From positions 1 through 54,927 of the forward strand of contig JAOPYO010000383.1 of the NCBI GenBank assembly GCA_025964575.1: a stretch of 54,927 nucleotides of DNA, given 5' to 3'. The position numbers were made by a program, and so were the translations under genes. Positions within the stretch are counted from its first letter, which is position 1. Each line of letters starts with the position of its first letter. A model generated the notes under the pieces. It worked only from the letters and a program-made list of their open reading frames with translations, made no database searches and was not told where the DNA came from. This DNA comes from Actinomycetes bacterium. GTDB lineage: Bacteria; Actinomycetota; Actinomycetes; Streptosporangiales; Streptosporangiaceae. Shown piece after piece: positions 1-7,330 of this stretch.

Positions 1-346
1 CCCCGACCGCCACGCCGACCAGGTCGGAGTACACACAGACGGCGGCGACCCTCGGCACCGAAGGATCACCCGGGTCCGGGTGAGCGGCCTTGGCACACAA
101 GGCCCGCACCTTCCCCGGAGTGTCCGCCCCCTCCAACGTGGTCAGGTCGATCATCGAGATCGCCAGATCGATAGCCTCAGCCTTCGCAGCGTTCTTGATC
201 GAGCGGGTGGCCAGCCGGGCGGCCCGCTCCTCGGCCCCCACCTGATCGACCGCGGGCAGCCCATGGAGATAGGCGCGCAGTGAAGCCGAGGACGAGGCGA
301 TCTCGTCATCTCGCCAACGCTCCAAAGCCGGGGAAACGGCGGTCAT
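1..346 (-). CDS. deoC: Deoxyribose-phosphate aldolase, N-terminal part (cut by window edge)
   Basis: The first 115 residues are visible; the gene runs off the left edge. The stretch MIDLTTLEGADTPGKVRALC followed by VAAVCVYSDLV is the conserved N-terminal part of DeoC class I aldolases, which cleave 2-deoxyribose-5-phosphate to glyceraldehyde-3-phosphate and acetaldehyde in the cytoplasm. An N-terminal extension of about 60 residues precedes it, as in longer actinobacterial DeoC proteins. The ATG at 346 overlaps the TGA of the upstream LacI regulator in an ATGA quartet, so the two are probably translationally coupled and the repressor probably controls this operon. The Schiff-base lysine lies outside the window. 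Confidence 0.88.
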   Translation of the reverse strand, partial: MTAVSPALERWRDDEIASSSASLRAYLHGLPAVDQVGAEERAARLATRSIKNAAKAEAIDLAISMIDLTTLEGADTPGKVRALCAKAAHPDPGDPSVPRVAAVCVYSDLVGVAVG

Positions 347-1389
347 AGCGAGGTCCCTCCTGACTGACGGTGGGTGGCAGGGCCGGTCGGCCTCCGAGGC
401 GGGCCCGTTGAGGCCCGATCAATCAGTTTCGTGTCCAGGATGATGCGCCGAGCAGTGTCATCGACGTACGGTTCCTCGAACCGTCGCAGGAGCAGTCGCA
501 TGGCGAGTACCCCCTGCTCCACCATCGGCCGGTCGATCACCGTCAGGGGAGGTCGGAGCAGTGGGCCGGTGTCCAGGTCATCGAAACCGATAAGGCTCAC
601 CTGGCCGGGAATATCCACCCGCATGTCATGCAGAGCCTTGAGCGCGCCCAGGGTCATGAGGTTGTTGGCAGTGAAGATCGCAGTAGGGGGCTCCGGCAAC
701 GACAGCAAGGACAGGGTGGTCTGGTAGCCGCCTTCTTCGCGGAAATCGCCGATGAGGTCATAGGCAGGCGGCACCTCGACGCCTGCGGCGGTCAGCGTGT
801 CCATGAAGCCCTCGCGGCGTTGGCGGCCGGGGGTCGATTCCTGACGCCCGCTGATCGCGGCGACGCGAGTGTGCCCGAGTCCCAACAGGTGCGCGGCGGC
901 CTGCTGTCCACCGTCGTAGTTGTTGACGAGAACGGCGTCGAACTGCTCTCCATCGGCCAAGTCCCGGTCGACGAACACCAACGGCACGCCTGCGTCTCGG
1001 ACATGCATCGGCGTCTGGTCCTGCTCCCTGGCCGGGGCCAGAACGATTCCGTCCACCCTGCGCACCATGTCGGCGAGCAACTCATCCTCTCGCTCGCAGC
1101 TCTCGTCACTGTTGGCCAGCAGGATGCGGTAGCCCTGGCTGCGGGTGACGGACTCCATTCCCTTGACGACCGCGGCGAAGTACGGGTTCGTGATGTCGGG
1201 GACGACCACGCCGATGGTGTGCGTGCGCCCGGACTTCAGGGCCTGTGCTGCGGCACTCGGCCAGTAGTCCAACTCATCCACCGCGGCCTGGATCGCCTCG
1301 GCCGAACGCACCCGCTGTCCCCGCAGAAACCGCGAGACGGTGGCTGGCGAGACCCCCGCACGTGCCGCCACGTCGTGGATGGTGGCCAC
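343..1389 (-). CDS. LacI-family transcriptional repressor
   Basis: A 348-residue protein of full LacI-family length. Residues 2-22 (TIHDVAARAGVSPATVSRF) form the helix-turn-helix. A hinge region follows at about 40-55, then the periplasmic-binding-like sensor domain beginning HTIGVVVPDITNPYF. It starts with GTG at 1389, preceded by GAGGAG at a normal distance. Its stop overlaps the deoC start, so the probable target is the deoxyribose or nucleoside catabolic operon it leads. The ligand cannot be told from sequence. A cre-like palindrome at 1405-1418 just upstream suggests autoregulation. Confidence 0.93.
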   Translation of the reverse strand: MATIHDVAARAGVSPATVSRFLRGQRVRSAEAIQAAVDELDYWPSAAAQALKSGRTHTIGVVVPDITNPYFAAVVKGMESVTRSQGYRILLANSDESCEREDELLADMVRRVDGIVLAPAREQDQTPMHVRDAGVPLVFVDRDLADGEQFDAVLVNNYDGGQQAAAHLLGLGHTRVAAISGRQESTPGRQRREGFMDTLTAAGVEVPPAYDLIGDFREEGGYQTTLSLLSLPEPPTAIFTANNLMTLGALKALHDMRVDIPGQVSLIGFDDLDTGPLLRPPLTVIDRPMVEQGVLAMRLLLRRFEEPYVDDTARRIILDTKLIDRASTGPPRRPTGPATHRQSGGTSL

Positions 1390-1404
1390 ATCAACTCCTC
1401 ATGC

Positions 1405-1418
1405 TGAAACCGTTATCA
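1405..1418. promoter_or_regulatory. LacI-type operator upstream of the lacI-deoC operon
   Basis: TGAAACCGTTATCA matches the LacI/CcpA-type consensus TGWAANCGNTNWCA at every defined position and has the central CG typical of LacI-family operators. It lies 16 bases upstream of the repressor GTG. A TTGACG hexamer on the minus strand (1448-1453) is a possible -35 box, which would place the operator near the transcription start. Autorepression is inferred from position. Confidence 0.65.
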
Positions 1419-1561
1419 GAGACTGATTGCAAGAACGCCAGCCGGCACGTCAAGCGCTCTCGTATCGTGATGCGCTCCACGGCCTTGACCTGGAATGATG
1501 AAACGAGGGCCGGTTGATGTCAAGAGCTAGGCGGGGTTAGCGAGAGGATTTACTGAAATCG

Positions 1562-1943
1562 ATGTCAGTAGATCTCGCGGGCCCGCCCCTCACGACCCCG
1601 CAATCGGTCAGTCAGGGCGATCGCCGTGGCCAAGGGGGGGCGAGTCGCTGGGGCAGCAGGCCGGTCCGGCGCTCACCGCGATCGTGTGACGGGTGCGGGA
1701 GAAGTTCGCTGGCCGCCGCCGAGGAATACCCGGAGTCCGCCGGACATGTCGGAGGCGCTGGCGGGCGCCCTCCAGCGGACCTCGCTCGAGGACCCCGACT
1801 TCGGCGCGGAGGTTCGCGCCCTGTGGCAGCAGGTGCGCATCGAGACGACCGTGGATCACGGTGGGGTCTCCAATACCTTCCACGGCCAGGCCGACAAGAT
1901 CGTCCAGCTGCGCGACCTACATGGCGACCTCAATATCAGCTGA
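1562..1943 (+). pseudogene. Decayed actinobacterial effector-associated protein with RHIM-like amyloid motif
   Basis: The intact 3' part (1746-1943, about 65 codons from an internal ATG) reads SEALAGALQRTSLEDPDF, then ALWQQVR, then the C-terminal GGVSNTFHGQADKIVQLRDL and HGDLNI. The end has the N-x-F/I-x-G ... VQ-x-R-D-h-x-G-D shape of RHIM-like bacterial amyloid signalling motifs at the ends of short actinobacterial proteins. Upstream, family-like segments continue in other frames: GPALTAIV, a TGA at 1687-1689, then RVREKFA in one frame, and AAAEEYPESAGHV in the next. The gene therefore seems to carry one nonsense codon and two frameshifts. A possible original start is the ATG at 1562. Expression of the 65-residue 3' fragment alone is also possible. 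Confidence 0.6.
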
Positions 1944-2142
1944 GGTCCGAGGTCGTACCCGCTCGTTCGGAGGGCGGGCCACAGCCGTCGCAGGCGAATA
2001 CTCCCGCACCGTCCGGCAGCCTGCCCACCCTGATCCGCGGCCGCGGCCACCTCTTGTGGCACACGACGCACCCATGGCCGTCGCGCTGCGCGGCGGTCAG
2101 CGATTCCGGGTCGAAGGTCGGTTCGTCGTCCGGCGGCACCAT
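1936..2142 (-). CDS. Small zinc-ribbon-like hypothetical protein
   Basis: A 68-residue protein with two Cys pairs, CVVCHKRW and CDGC, spaced as in a small treble-clef or zinc ribbon, with the basic stretch RPRIRVGRLPDG between them. The ATG at 2142 is preceded very closely by GAGGAG; the next codon, GTG at 2139, would have a better spacing. Its 3' end overlaps the end of the decayed amyloid-motif gene on the other strand by 8 bases. Codon use and the conserved-looking Cys pattern support a real gene. The function is unknown; nucleic-acid or protein binding through zinc would be a guess. Confidence 0.6.
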   Translation of the reverse strand: MVPPDDEPTFDPESLTAAQRDGHGCVVCHKRWPRPRIRVGRLPDGAGVFACDGCGPPSERAGTTSDLS

Positions 2143-2226
2143 GTTCTCCTCGCAGCCGGGACACCGTCACCGAATATTCGACCACGTGACGCCCAATAAA
2201 AGTGGGACACCCGAAGATGTCGGGCG

Positions 2227-3174
2227 TCAAATGAGGATGACGGTCTTGCCACGGGCACCGCTGGCGCGGTTGCGGGCCAGCGCCGCGGGGGCGTCGGCCA
2301 GCGGGACCTCTTCGTCGATGGACACCTGAAGGCTGCCCTCCCTGACGGCGGCGGCCAGCCGGTCGAGCGACTCCTGCCCGCCGACCGATTGGAAGTTGCC
2401 TCCGGTGATCCCGCGGCTGGCCAGCGTGTCGACGTCCGCGGCCCCCATGGTCGACTGCGCGACTCCACCGTCCTGGACCAGCTCGGCGAGCTCGGCGAAG
2501 CCGGGACCGTCGCTGACCAGGTCGATCAGCGCGTAGACGCCCTCGGGGTGGGCCGCCTCCACCTGTTCGGCCACCGGGCCGAGGGTGTGGTCGATGATCT
2601 CGGAGGCGCCGAACTCGCGCATGCGGGGCGCGGCGTCCGGCTTGGCGGTCACGATGACCTTCGCGCCGCGGCCCGCGGCCAGCTGGGTGGCGAACGAGCC
2701 GACTCCGCCGGTCGCCCCGACGATGAGGACCGTACGGCCGGTGAGATCACCCCGGCCGAGCTCGTCGACCATCCCCAGGGCCGTCATCCCGGCCATCGGC
2801 AGCGCCGCCGCCTGGGCGTCGGTGACGGCGTCGGGCACCATGGCCAGCTGATCCTCCGGGCCCGCGGTGTACTCGGCGTAGGTGCCCTGCCCGATCGGCG
2901 GATGGATGAGCCGCCCGAAGACCCGGTCCCCCACCGCGAAGTGGGTCACCCCCTCGCCGATCGCCTCGACCGTGCCGGCGCCGTCGACTCCCAGGACCAG
3001 CGGGAAGGTGTGCGGCATCGCTCCGTCGAACATTCCTTCGGCGATGAGGGCGTCCACCGGGTTGAGCCCCGCGGCCGACAGATGGACGAGCACCTCCCCC
3101 GGGCCGGGCTCGGGCGTGGGCAGCTCCATCAGTGTCGGCTCGCCTGTGAACTCGGTGACGGCAACAGCACGCAC
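2227..3174 (-). CDS. Zinc-independent NADP-dependent MDR oxidoreductase (quinone-reductase type)
   Basis: A 315-residue medium-chain dehydrogenase. The N-terminal GroES-like part carries GPGEVLVHLSAAGLNPVD and VLGVDGAGTVEAIG. The Rossmann part has LIVGATGGVGSFATQLAAG, the AxGGVG nucleotide loop. The structural and catalytic zinc cysteines are absent, which places it in the quinone oxidoreductase branch that reduces quinones or activated enones with NADPH. The start is GTG at 3174 after a G-rich Shine-Dalgarno run (GGGGGGA). It diverges from the LAL regulator across 112 bases, so it may be that regulator's target; this is inferred from position only. Confidence 0.9.
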   Translation of the reverse strand: MRAVAVTEFTGEPTLMELPTPEPGPGEVLVHLSAAGLNPVDALIAEGMFDGAMPHTFPLVLGVDGAGTVEAIGEGVTHFAVGDRVFGRLIHPPIGQGTYAEYTAGPEDQLAMVPDAVTDAQAAALPMAGMTALGMVDELGRGDLTGRTVLIVGATGGVGSFATQLAAGRGAKVIVTAKPDAAPRMREFGASEIIDHTLGPVAEQVEAAHPEGVYALIDLVSDGPGFAELAELVQDGGVAQSTMGAADVDTLASRGITGGNFQSVGGQESLDRLAAAVREGSLQVSIDEEVPLADAPAALARNRASGARGKTVILI

Positions 3175-3286
3175 GATTCCCCCCGAAAGCGCGACATCTG
3201 TCCTGCAAATAGCCTCCCCTGGCCGATCGGAGCGAAAACCCGCAGTTCACGGCATTGGGCATGAATTGGATGGGATACTCCCTGAT

Positions 3287-6220
3287 GTGACAGTACGGGT
3301 ACCTGACGGCGGGCTGGTCGGGCGGAAGAGCGAGCTCAGGCTGCTCATGGCGGCCTTGGACGCGGCGGCGGCAGGACAGCCCGGGGTCACCCTGATCAGC
3401 GGGGACGCGGGGATCGGCAAGACCCGGTTGGCCGGGCAGCTGGCCGCCTCCGCCCGTGATCGCGGCTGGGCGGTGCTGGTGGGGCAGTGCGCCGAGCTTG
3501 GCGAGAGCATGCCCTACCTTCCGCTGGCCGACGCGCTGCGGCACGCCACCCGCGATCCGGCCATGGCGCCGGGGGTGTGGGAGGCGTTGCGCTCCCGGCC
3601 GGTGCTAGGCCGGCTGCTGCCCGACGGAGACGCCAACCCGGGGCCGGCTGACGACCGCCCGGAGCTGGCCCAGCAGCAACTCTTCGGTGCGACCCTCGGT
3701 CTGCTGGGCGAGTTGTCGGACGCCGACCCGGTGCTGCTCGTGCTCGAGGACCTGCACTGGGCCGACCGGTCCACTCGTGATCTGCTCACGTTCCTGAGCC
3801 GGGTGCTCCAGCACGAGCGGGTCTGCCTGGTCGGCACTTACCGCAGCGACGACCTGTCCCGGCGGCACCCGCTGCGCAAGGTCATCGCCGAGCTGCTCCG
3901 GCTGCCCAGCGTGACCGCCATCGGGTTGCGCCCGCTGGGACCGGCCGAGATGGCGGACCACCTCATCGAGATCGGCGGGGAACGACCGCCGACCGAGGTC
4001 CTCGATCACATCATCGAGCGTGCCGAGGGCAACGCGTTCTATGCCGAGGAACTCCTGGCCGCCGCCCGGACCGGCCAGGAACTGCCCGCGGGGCTGGCGG
4101 ACGTGCTGCTCTCCCGGGTCGAGCGGTTGTCAGAGACGGGCCAGCGGGTGGTGCGGGTGGCCGCGGTGGCGGGCCGCCAGGTGAACGACGACCTGGTCCG
4201 GGAGGTCTCCGGCATCGACGAGACCACCTACGACCAGACGGTCCGTGAGGTCGTTTCGGAGCAGTTGCTGATCCCCGACGGTGCCGAGGGCTACATGTTC
4301 CGGCACGCGCTGCTGCAGGAGGCGGTCTACGCCGATCTGCTCCCCGGGGAGCGCAGCCGCTGGCACGCCGCCTTCGCCCGATTGCTGGCGGACCCGCTCC
4401 CCGGGCGCCGCCGCTCCGCGGCCGAACTCGCCTACCACTGCCTGGCCAGCCACGATCTGGCGGGCGCGTTCCGCGCCTCGGTCGAGGCGGGCCAGGAGGC
4501 GCAGCGGCTGGCCGCGCCTGCGGAGGCGCATGAGCATTTCGACCAGGCGCTGTCCCTGTGGGACGCCGTGTCCGAGCCCGAGCGTCTCGCCGGGCTCGAC
4601 CGCCCTCACCTGGCGCTGGCGGCGGCGTCCGCGGCAGCGCAGAGCGGTGAACCACGCCGTGCGGTCACCCAATTGCGCAGGTTGCTGGAGGCCCTCGACC
4701 CGGCGGCCGACCTCCTGCTCTATGCCGAGGTCGCCGAACGGGCCGCCTACTACCTCTCGGACATCGATCATGACCTCGCGGCGGCCGAGACCGCCCGCGC
4801 CATCGTGGAGCTCCTCCCCGCCGACCCGCCCACCGCGGTACGCGCCCGGACGCTGGCCACCTACGCGCGCAGCCTTCTCTACACCGAACGGCACGAGGAG
4901 ATCCCGGCCCTGGCCGACGAGGCCATCGTCATGGCGCGTGCGATCGGTTCTCCCGACGCGGAGGCCGGCGCCCTGGTGAACCTGGGCCTCTACACCGAGA
5001 CCCGTGGCGACCTGTCCGCGGCGGAGGAACTGTTCGCCAATGCCCGGACGGTGGCGGGCCGGGCGGGCGATCTGTCGGTGGCGCTGCGCGCGGCCTACCA
5101 CTGCGCGCGCGCCGAGTACGACCGCGGGAAGCTGGCCGCCGCCGCGCAGACCGCCGCCGACGGTGTCCGGACCGCCGTGGACGCCGGGCTGGGCTGGAGC
5201 ATCTACGGCACCGACCTGCGTTTTCTGGAGTACCTCATCCACTACACGACCGGCGACTGGGACCTGGCCGAGGCGCTGGCCGACCACTTCCCCGTCCGGG
5301 TCGGCACCATCGCCGAAGCCCAGTTGTCGTCCTACGCGCTGTTCCTCGAGGTTGCCCGGGGAGACGACGCCGTGAGGGAACGTCTGTCCTGGCTCGAGCC
5401 ACTGTGGCCCCAGGACTGGCACGTGGCCTACATCGCGCGGGGTCTGGCCGCCGAGCGTGCCCTGTGGGAGGGCGACGAGCGGACCGCGCTCGACCATGTG
5501 AACGCCGTGCTCGAGGAGCTCGAACCGACCGACGCGGGCTCCATCCGAATCGCCGCGGTCGGCCTGTCCATCCACGCGGACCGGGCGGCCGCCGCCCGCG
5601 CCCATGGCGACACCGCCGCGGAAAAGACGGCGGTAGGAGCCGCCGACGACCTCATCGCCCGGGCTCGCACGGCAGCGGCCGATATCGCCAGCGGACCCCG
5701 GCTGTGGCTCGGGCTCGAGGGCCGCGCCTGGCTCGCCCGTGCGGAGGCGCAGTGGCATCGGGCTCGGGGCGACGACGAGCCCAAGCTGTGGCGGGCCGTC
5801 GTCGAGGCCTTCGGCTACGGATTCACCTATGAGGTGGCCCGGTCCCGCTATCAGCTCGCCGAGGCGCTGCTCGTACGCGGGCGGCCGGAGGAGGCCGAAG
5901 CCGAGTGGCGGCAGGCGATGGAGGTGGCGGGCCGCCTCGGTGCCGAGCCCCTGCTCCACGCCCTCAGGCTCCTCGGCCGCCGGGCGCGTTTCGGCACTCA
6001 GCGCGCGGCGACCACCGGCGGCCCGCTGACGGCGCTCACCAGCCGTGAGCTCGAGGTCCTGCGCCTGGTCGCCGAAGGGCGGAACAACCGCGACATCGCC
6101 TCCACGCTGTTCATCTCACCGAAGACGGCCAGCGTGCACGTCTCCAACATCCTCGCCAAACTGGGCGCCTCCTCCCGGACCGAAGCGGCCGCGATCGCCC
6201 ACCGCGAGAGCCTCACCTGA
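3287..6220 (+). CDS. LAL-type ATP-binding LuxR-family transcriptional regulator
   Basis: A 977-residue protein with MalT-like architecture. The N-terminal AAA/STAND ATPase has Walker A SGDAGIGKT at about residues 38-46 and Walker B VLLVLEDLHWAD at about 150. A long alpha-helical TPR-like middle follows, and the C-terminal LuxR helix-turn-helix is at about 912-970 (LTSRELEVLRLVAEGRNNRD then KTASVHVSNILAKLGASSRT). I chose the GTG at 3287 because the ATPase domain starts ten residues later and the region further upstream has no coding character. LAL regulators are large ATP-dependent activators, often of secondary metabolism or sugar genes. The divergent oxidoreductase is the nearest candidate target. 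Confidence 0.93.
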   Translation: MTVRVPDGGLVGRKSELRLLMAALDAAAAGQPGVTLISGDAGIGKTRLAGQLAASARDRGWAVLVGQCAELGESMPYLPLADALRHATRDPAMAPGVWEALRSRPVLGRLLPDGDANPGPADDRPELAQQQLFGATLGLLGELSDADPVLLVLEDLHWADRSTRDLLTFLSRVLQHERVCLVGTYRSDDLSRRHPLRKVIAELLRLPSVTAIGLRPLGPAEMADHLIEIGGERPPTEVLDHIIERAEGNAFYAEELLAAARTGQELPAGLADVLLSRVERLSETGQRVVRVAAVAGRQVNDDLVREVSGIDETTYDQTVREVVSEQLLIPDGAEGYMFRHALLQEAVYADLLPGERSRWHAAFARLLADPLPGRRRSAAELAYHCLASHDLAGAFRASVEAGQEAQRLAAPAEAHEHFDQALSLWDAVSEPERLAGLDRPHLALAAASAAAQSGEPRRAVTQLRRLLEALDPAADLLLYAEVAERAAYYLSDIDHDLAAAETARAIVELLPADPPTAVRARTLATYARSLLYTERHEEIPALADEAIVMARAIGSPDAEAGALVNLGLYTETRGDLSAAEELFANARTVAGRAGDLSVALRAAYHCARAEYDRGKLAAAAQTAADGVRTAVDAGLGWSIYGTDLRFLEYLIHYTTGDWDLAEALADHFPVRVGTIAEAQLSSYALFLEVARGDDAVRERLSWLEPLWPQDWHVAYIARGLAAERALWEGDERTALDHVNAVLEELEPTDAGSIRIAAVGLSIHADRAAAARAHGDTAAEKTAVGAADDLIARARTAAADIASGPRLWLGLEGRAWLARAEAQWHRARGDDEPKLWRAVVEAFGYGFTYEVARSRYQLAEALLVRGRPEEAEAEWRQAMEVAGRLGAEPLLHALRLLGRRARFGTQRAATTGGPLTALTSRELEVLRLVAEGRNNRDIASTLFISPKTASVHVSNILAKLGASSRTEAAAIAHRESLT

Positions 6221-6223
6221 GCG

Positions 6224-6817
6224 TCAGGCGTGTTCGGCGCAGCAGGGTGTGGGGTTGGCCACCTCGAAGGGGGCGAGTCCGGTGACCGCGGGCATGGCGA
6301 CCAGGGTGAGCACTCCGTCGCGCCATTCGGGCCGTACGAAATCCCGCGTGTCCACCGGGGTGTGCGATGGCGGGGCCCACCGCCCGCCATCACATGGAGG
6401 AGTCACCGCGAACCGGGCGTTGCGGGTGAACCGGACGCTCTGCCGCGAATCCTTGCGGGACCGGAACCGGGGCGGGCCCACCGCGCGACCCTTGCGCTTG
6501 CCCGACACCGAAGAGAAGAAGGTCCGGTAGGCGGCGCTCAGATCCGCCAGCGCCTGCTGGAGCACCACCGCCGACACCTCACCCAGCCACACCCGCTCGG
6601 GTGTCTGCTTCGCCTCGGTGATGATCTGCTTGGACAGATCACCATCGCTGATGTACGGCAGACCTTCCTCCCAGGCTTGGCGCCGCAGCCGCAAACCGTC
6701 GTTGAACACCACCCTCGCGCACCCGAACGCCCGCGCCAGCGACTCGCGCTGACCTTGCGACGGGTAGAGACGGACGTTGTATCGCAGCTGCACACGATCC
6801 ACGATACCCAATCCCAT
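6224..6817 (-). pseudogene. tnpB: Truncated IS605-family TnpB, fused to an unrelated C-terminal tail
   Basis: Residues 1-140 are a good TnpB N-terminus: VQLRYNVRLYPSQGQRESLA, FGCARVVFND and VVLQQALADLSAAYRTFF, ending in SVRFTRNARFAVTP. The RuvC core and zinc finger (about 200 residues) are missing. After residue 145 the frame stays open for about 50 residues of unrelated sequence ending EVANPTPCCAEHA. An inverted repeat (GATGGCGGG and its complement, within about 6364-6391) lies at the joint. A deletion probably fused tnpB to the end of another gene. Start: ATG at 6817. Without its RuvC motifs it cannot be an active nuclease. Confidence 0.8.
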
Positions 6818-6940
6818 AACAAATAGTGACCGAATAAACACATTCAGGTACGGGGTGCTGTCGGCACCACATGAATGCCGGATGACCATGCGTGGAAGAC
6901 CAGCACACAAGATCGTGTGAACCTCGGGCATATGACCACA

Positions 6941-6969
6941 GAAAAACCCCCGGCCGATTCGGCCGAGGG
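6941..6969 (-). terminator. Rho-independent terminator downstream of the DUF1059 gene
   Basis: On the minus strand a 10-bp GC-rich stem (arms 6960-6969 and 6947-6956, one G-T wobble) with a 3-base loop is followed by TTTTTC at 6946-6941. It sits 17 bases after the stop of the DUF1059 gene and should end that transcript before the tnpB fragment. Confidence 0.85.
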
Positions 6970-6985
6970 CTGCGCCATCGGGCGG

Positions 6986-7201
6986 TCAGCGCACGAGCAC
7001 CTCGTCCTTGAGATTGCTGCGCAGCGCGTCCCGCAGTTCGTCGTTGTCCTGGTGACCGTGGGCGTCGACGGCATGCATCGCGGCGGCCGTGACCACCTCG
7101 TCCTCCTCACCGCTGATGGTCAGCGTGCAGCCGCTCTCGCTGGGCATATCCCTGCAGTCGATGACTTTGCGTGACATTGGGTCCCTTTCGTCAGCAGACA
7201 T
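6986..7201 (-). CDS. DUF1059 small protein
   Basis: The core, starting SRKVIDCRDMPSESGCTLTI and continuing GEEDEVVTAAAMHAVDAHGH, is a typical DUF1059 domain of about 60 residues with its conserved Cys pair. I chose ATG 7201 (71 aa, MSADERDP...) because AAGGAG lies at a proper distance before it. The internal ATG at 7177 would give the minimal domain. The molecular function of DUF1059 is not known. It appears to be a single-gene unit ending in the strong terminator at 6941-6969. Confidence 0.9.
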   Translation of the reverse strand: MSADERDPMSRKVIDCRDMPSESGCTLTISGEEDEVVTAAAMHAVDAHGHQDNDELRDALRSNLKDEVLVR

Positions 7202-7330
7202 GACGTCTCCTTGCATCGCGTACACCACCCTCCCCAATGAACCGTTATGACAGCGTTGAGCTACCACTAAAAGGTGCTAAAGCGGCCACCCGCTCGCTCA
7301 GCGCCCTCATCGCCCGTACGGAGAGGGCCC

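Noticed and set aside
1562..2329. A long plus-strand frame running through the amyloid remnant into the oxidoreductase
   Set aside because: Only a short internal part resembles the remnant protein; the rest is antisense to the zinc-ribbon and oxidoreductase genes.
4130..5959. A 609-codon minus-strand frame opposite the LAL regulator
   Set aside because: Shadow frame; the plus strand has a continuous TPR-like and LuxR protein.
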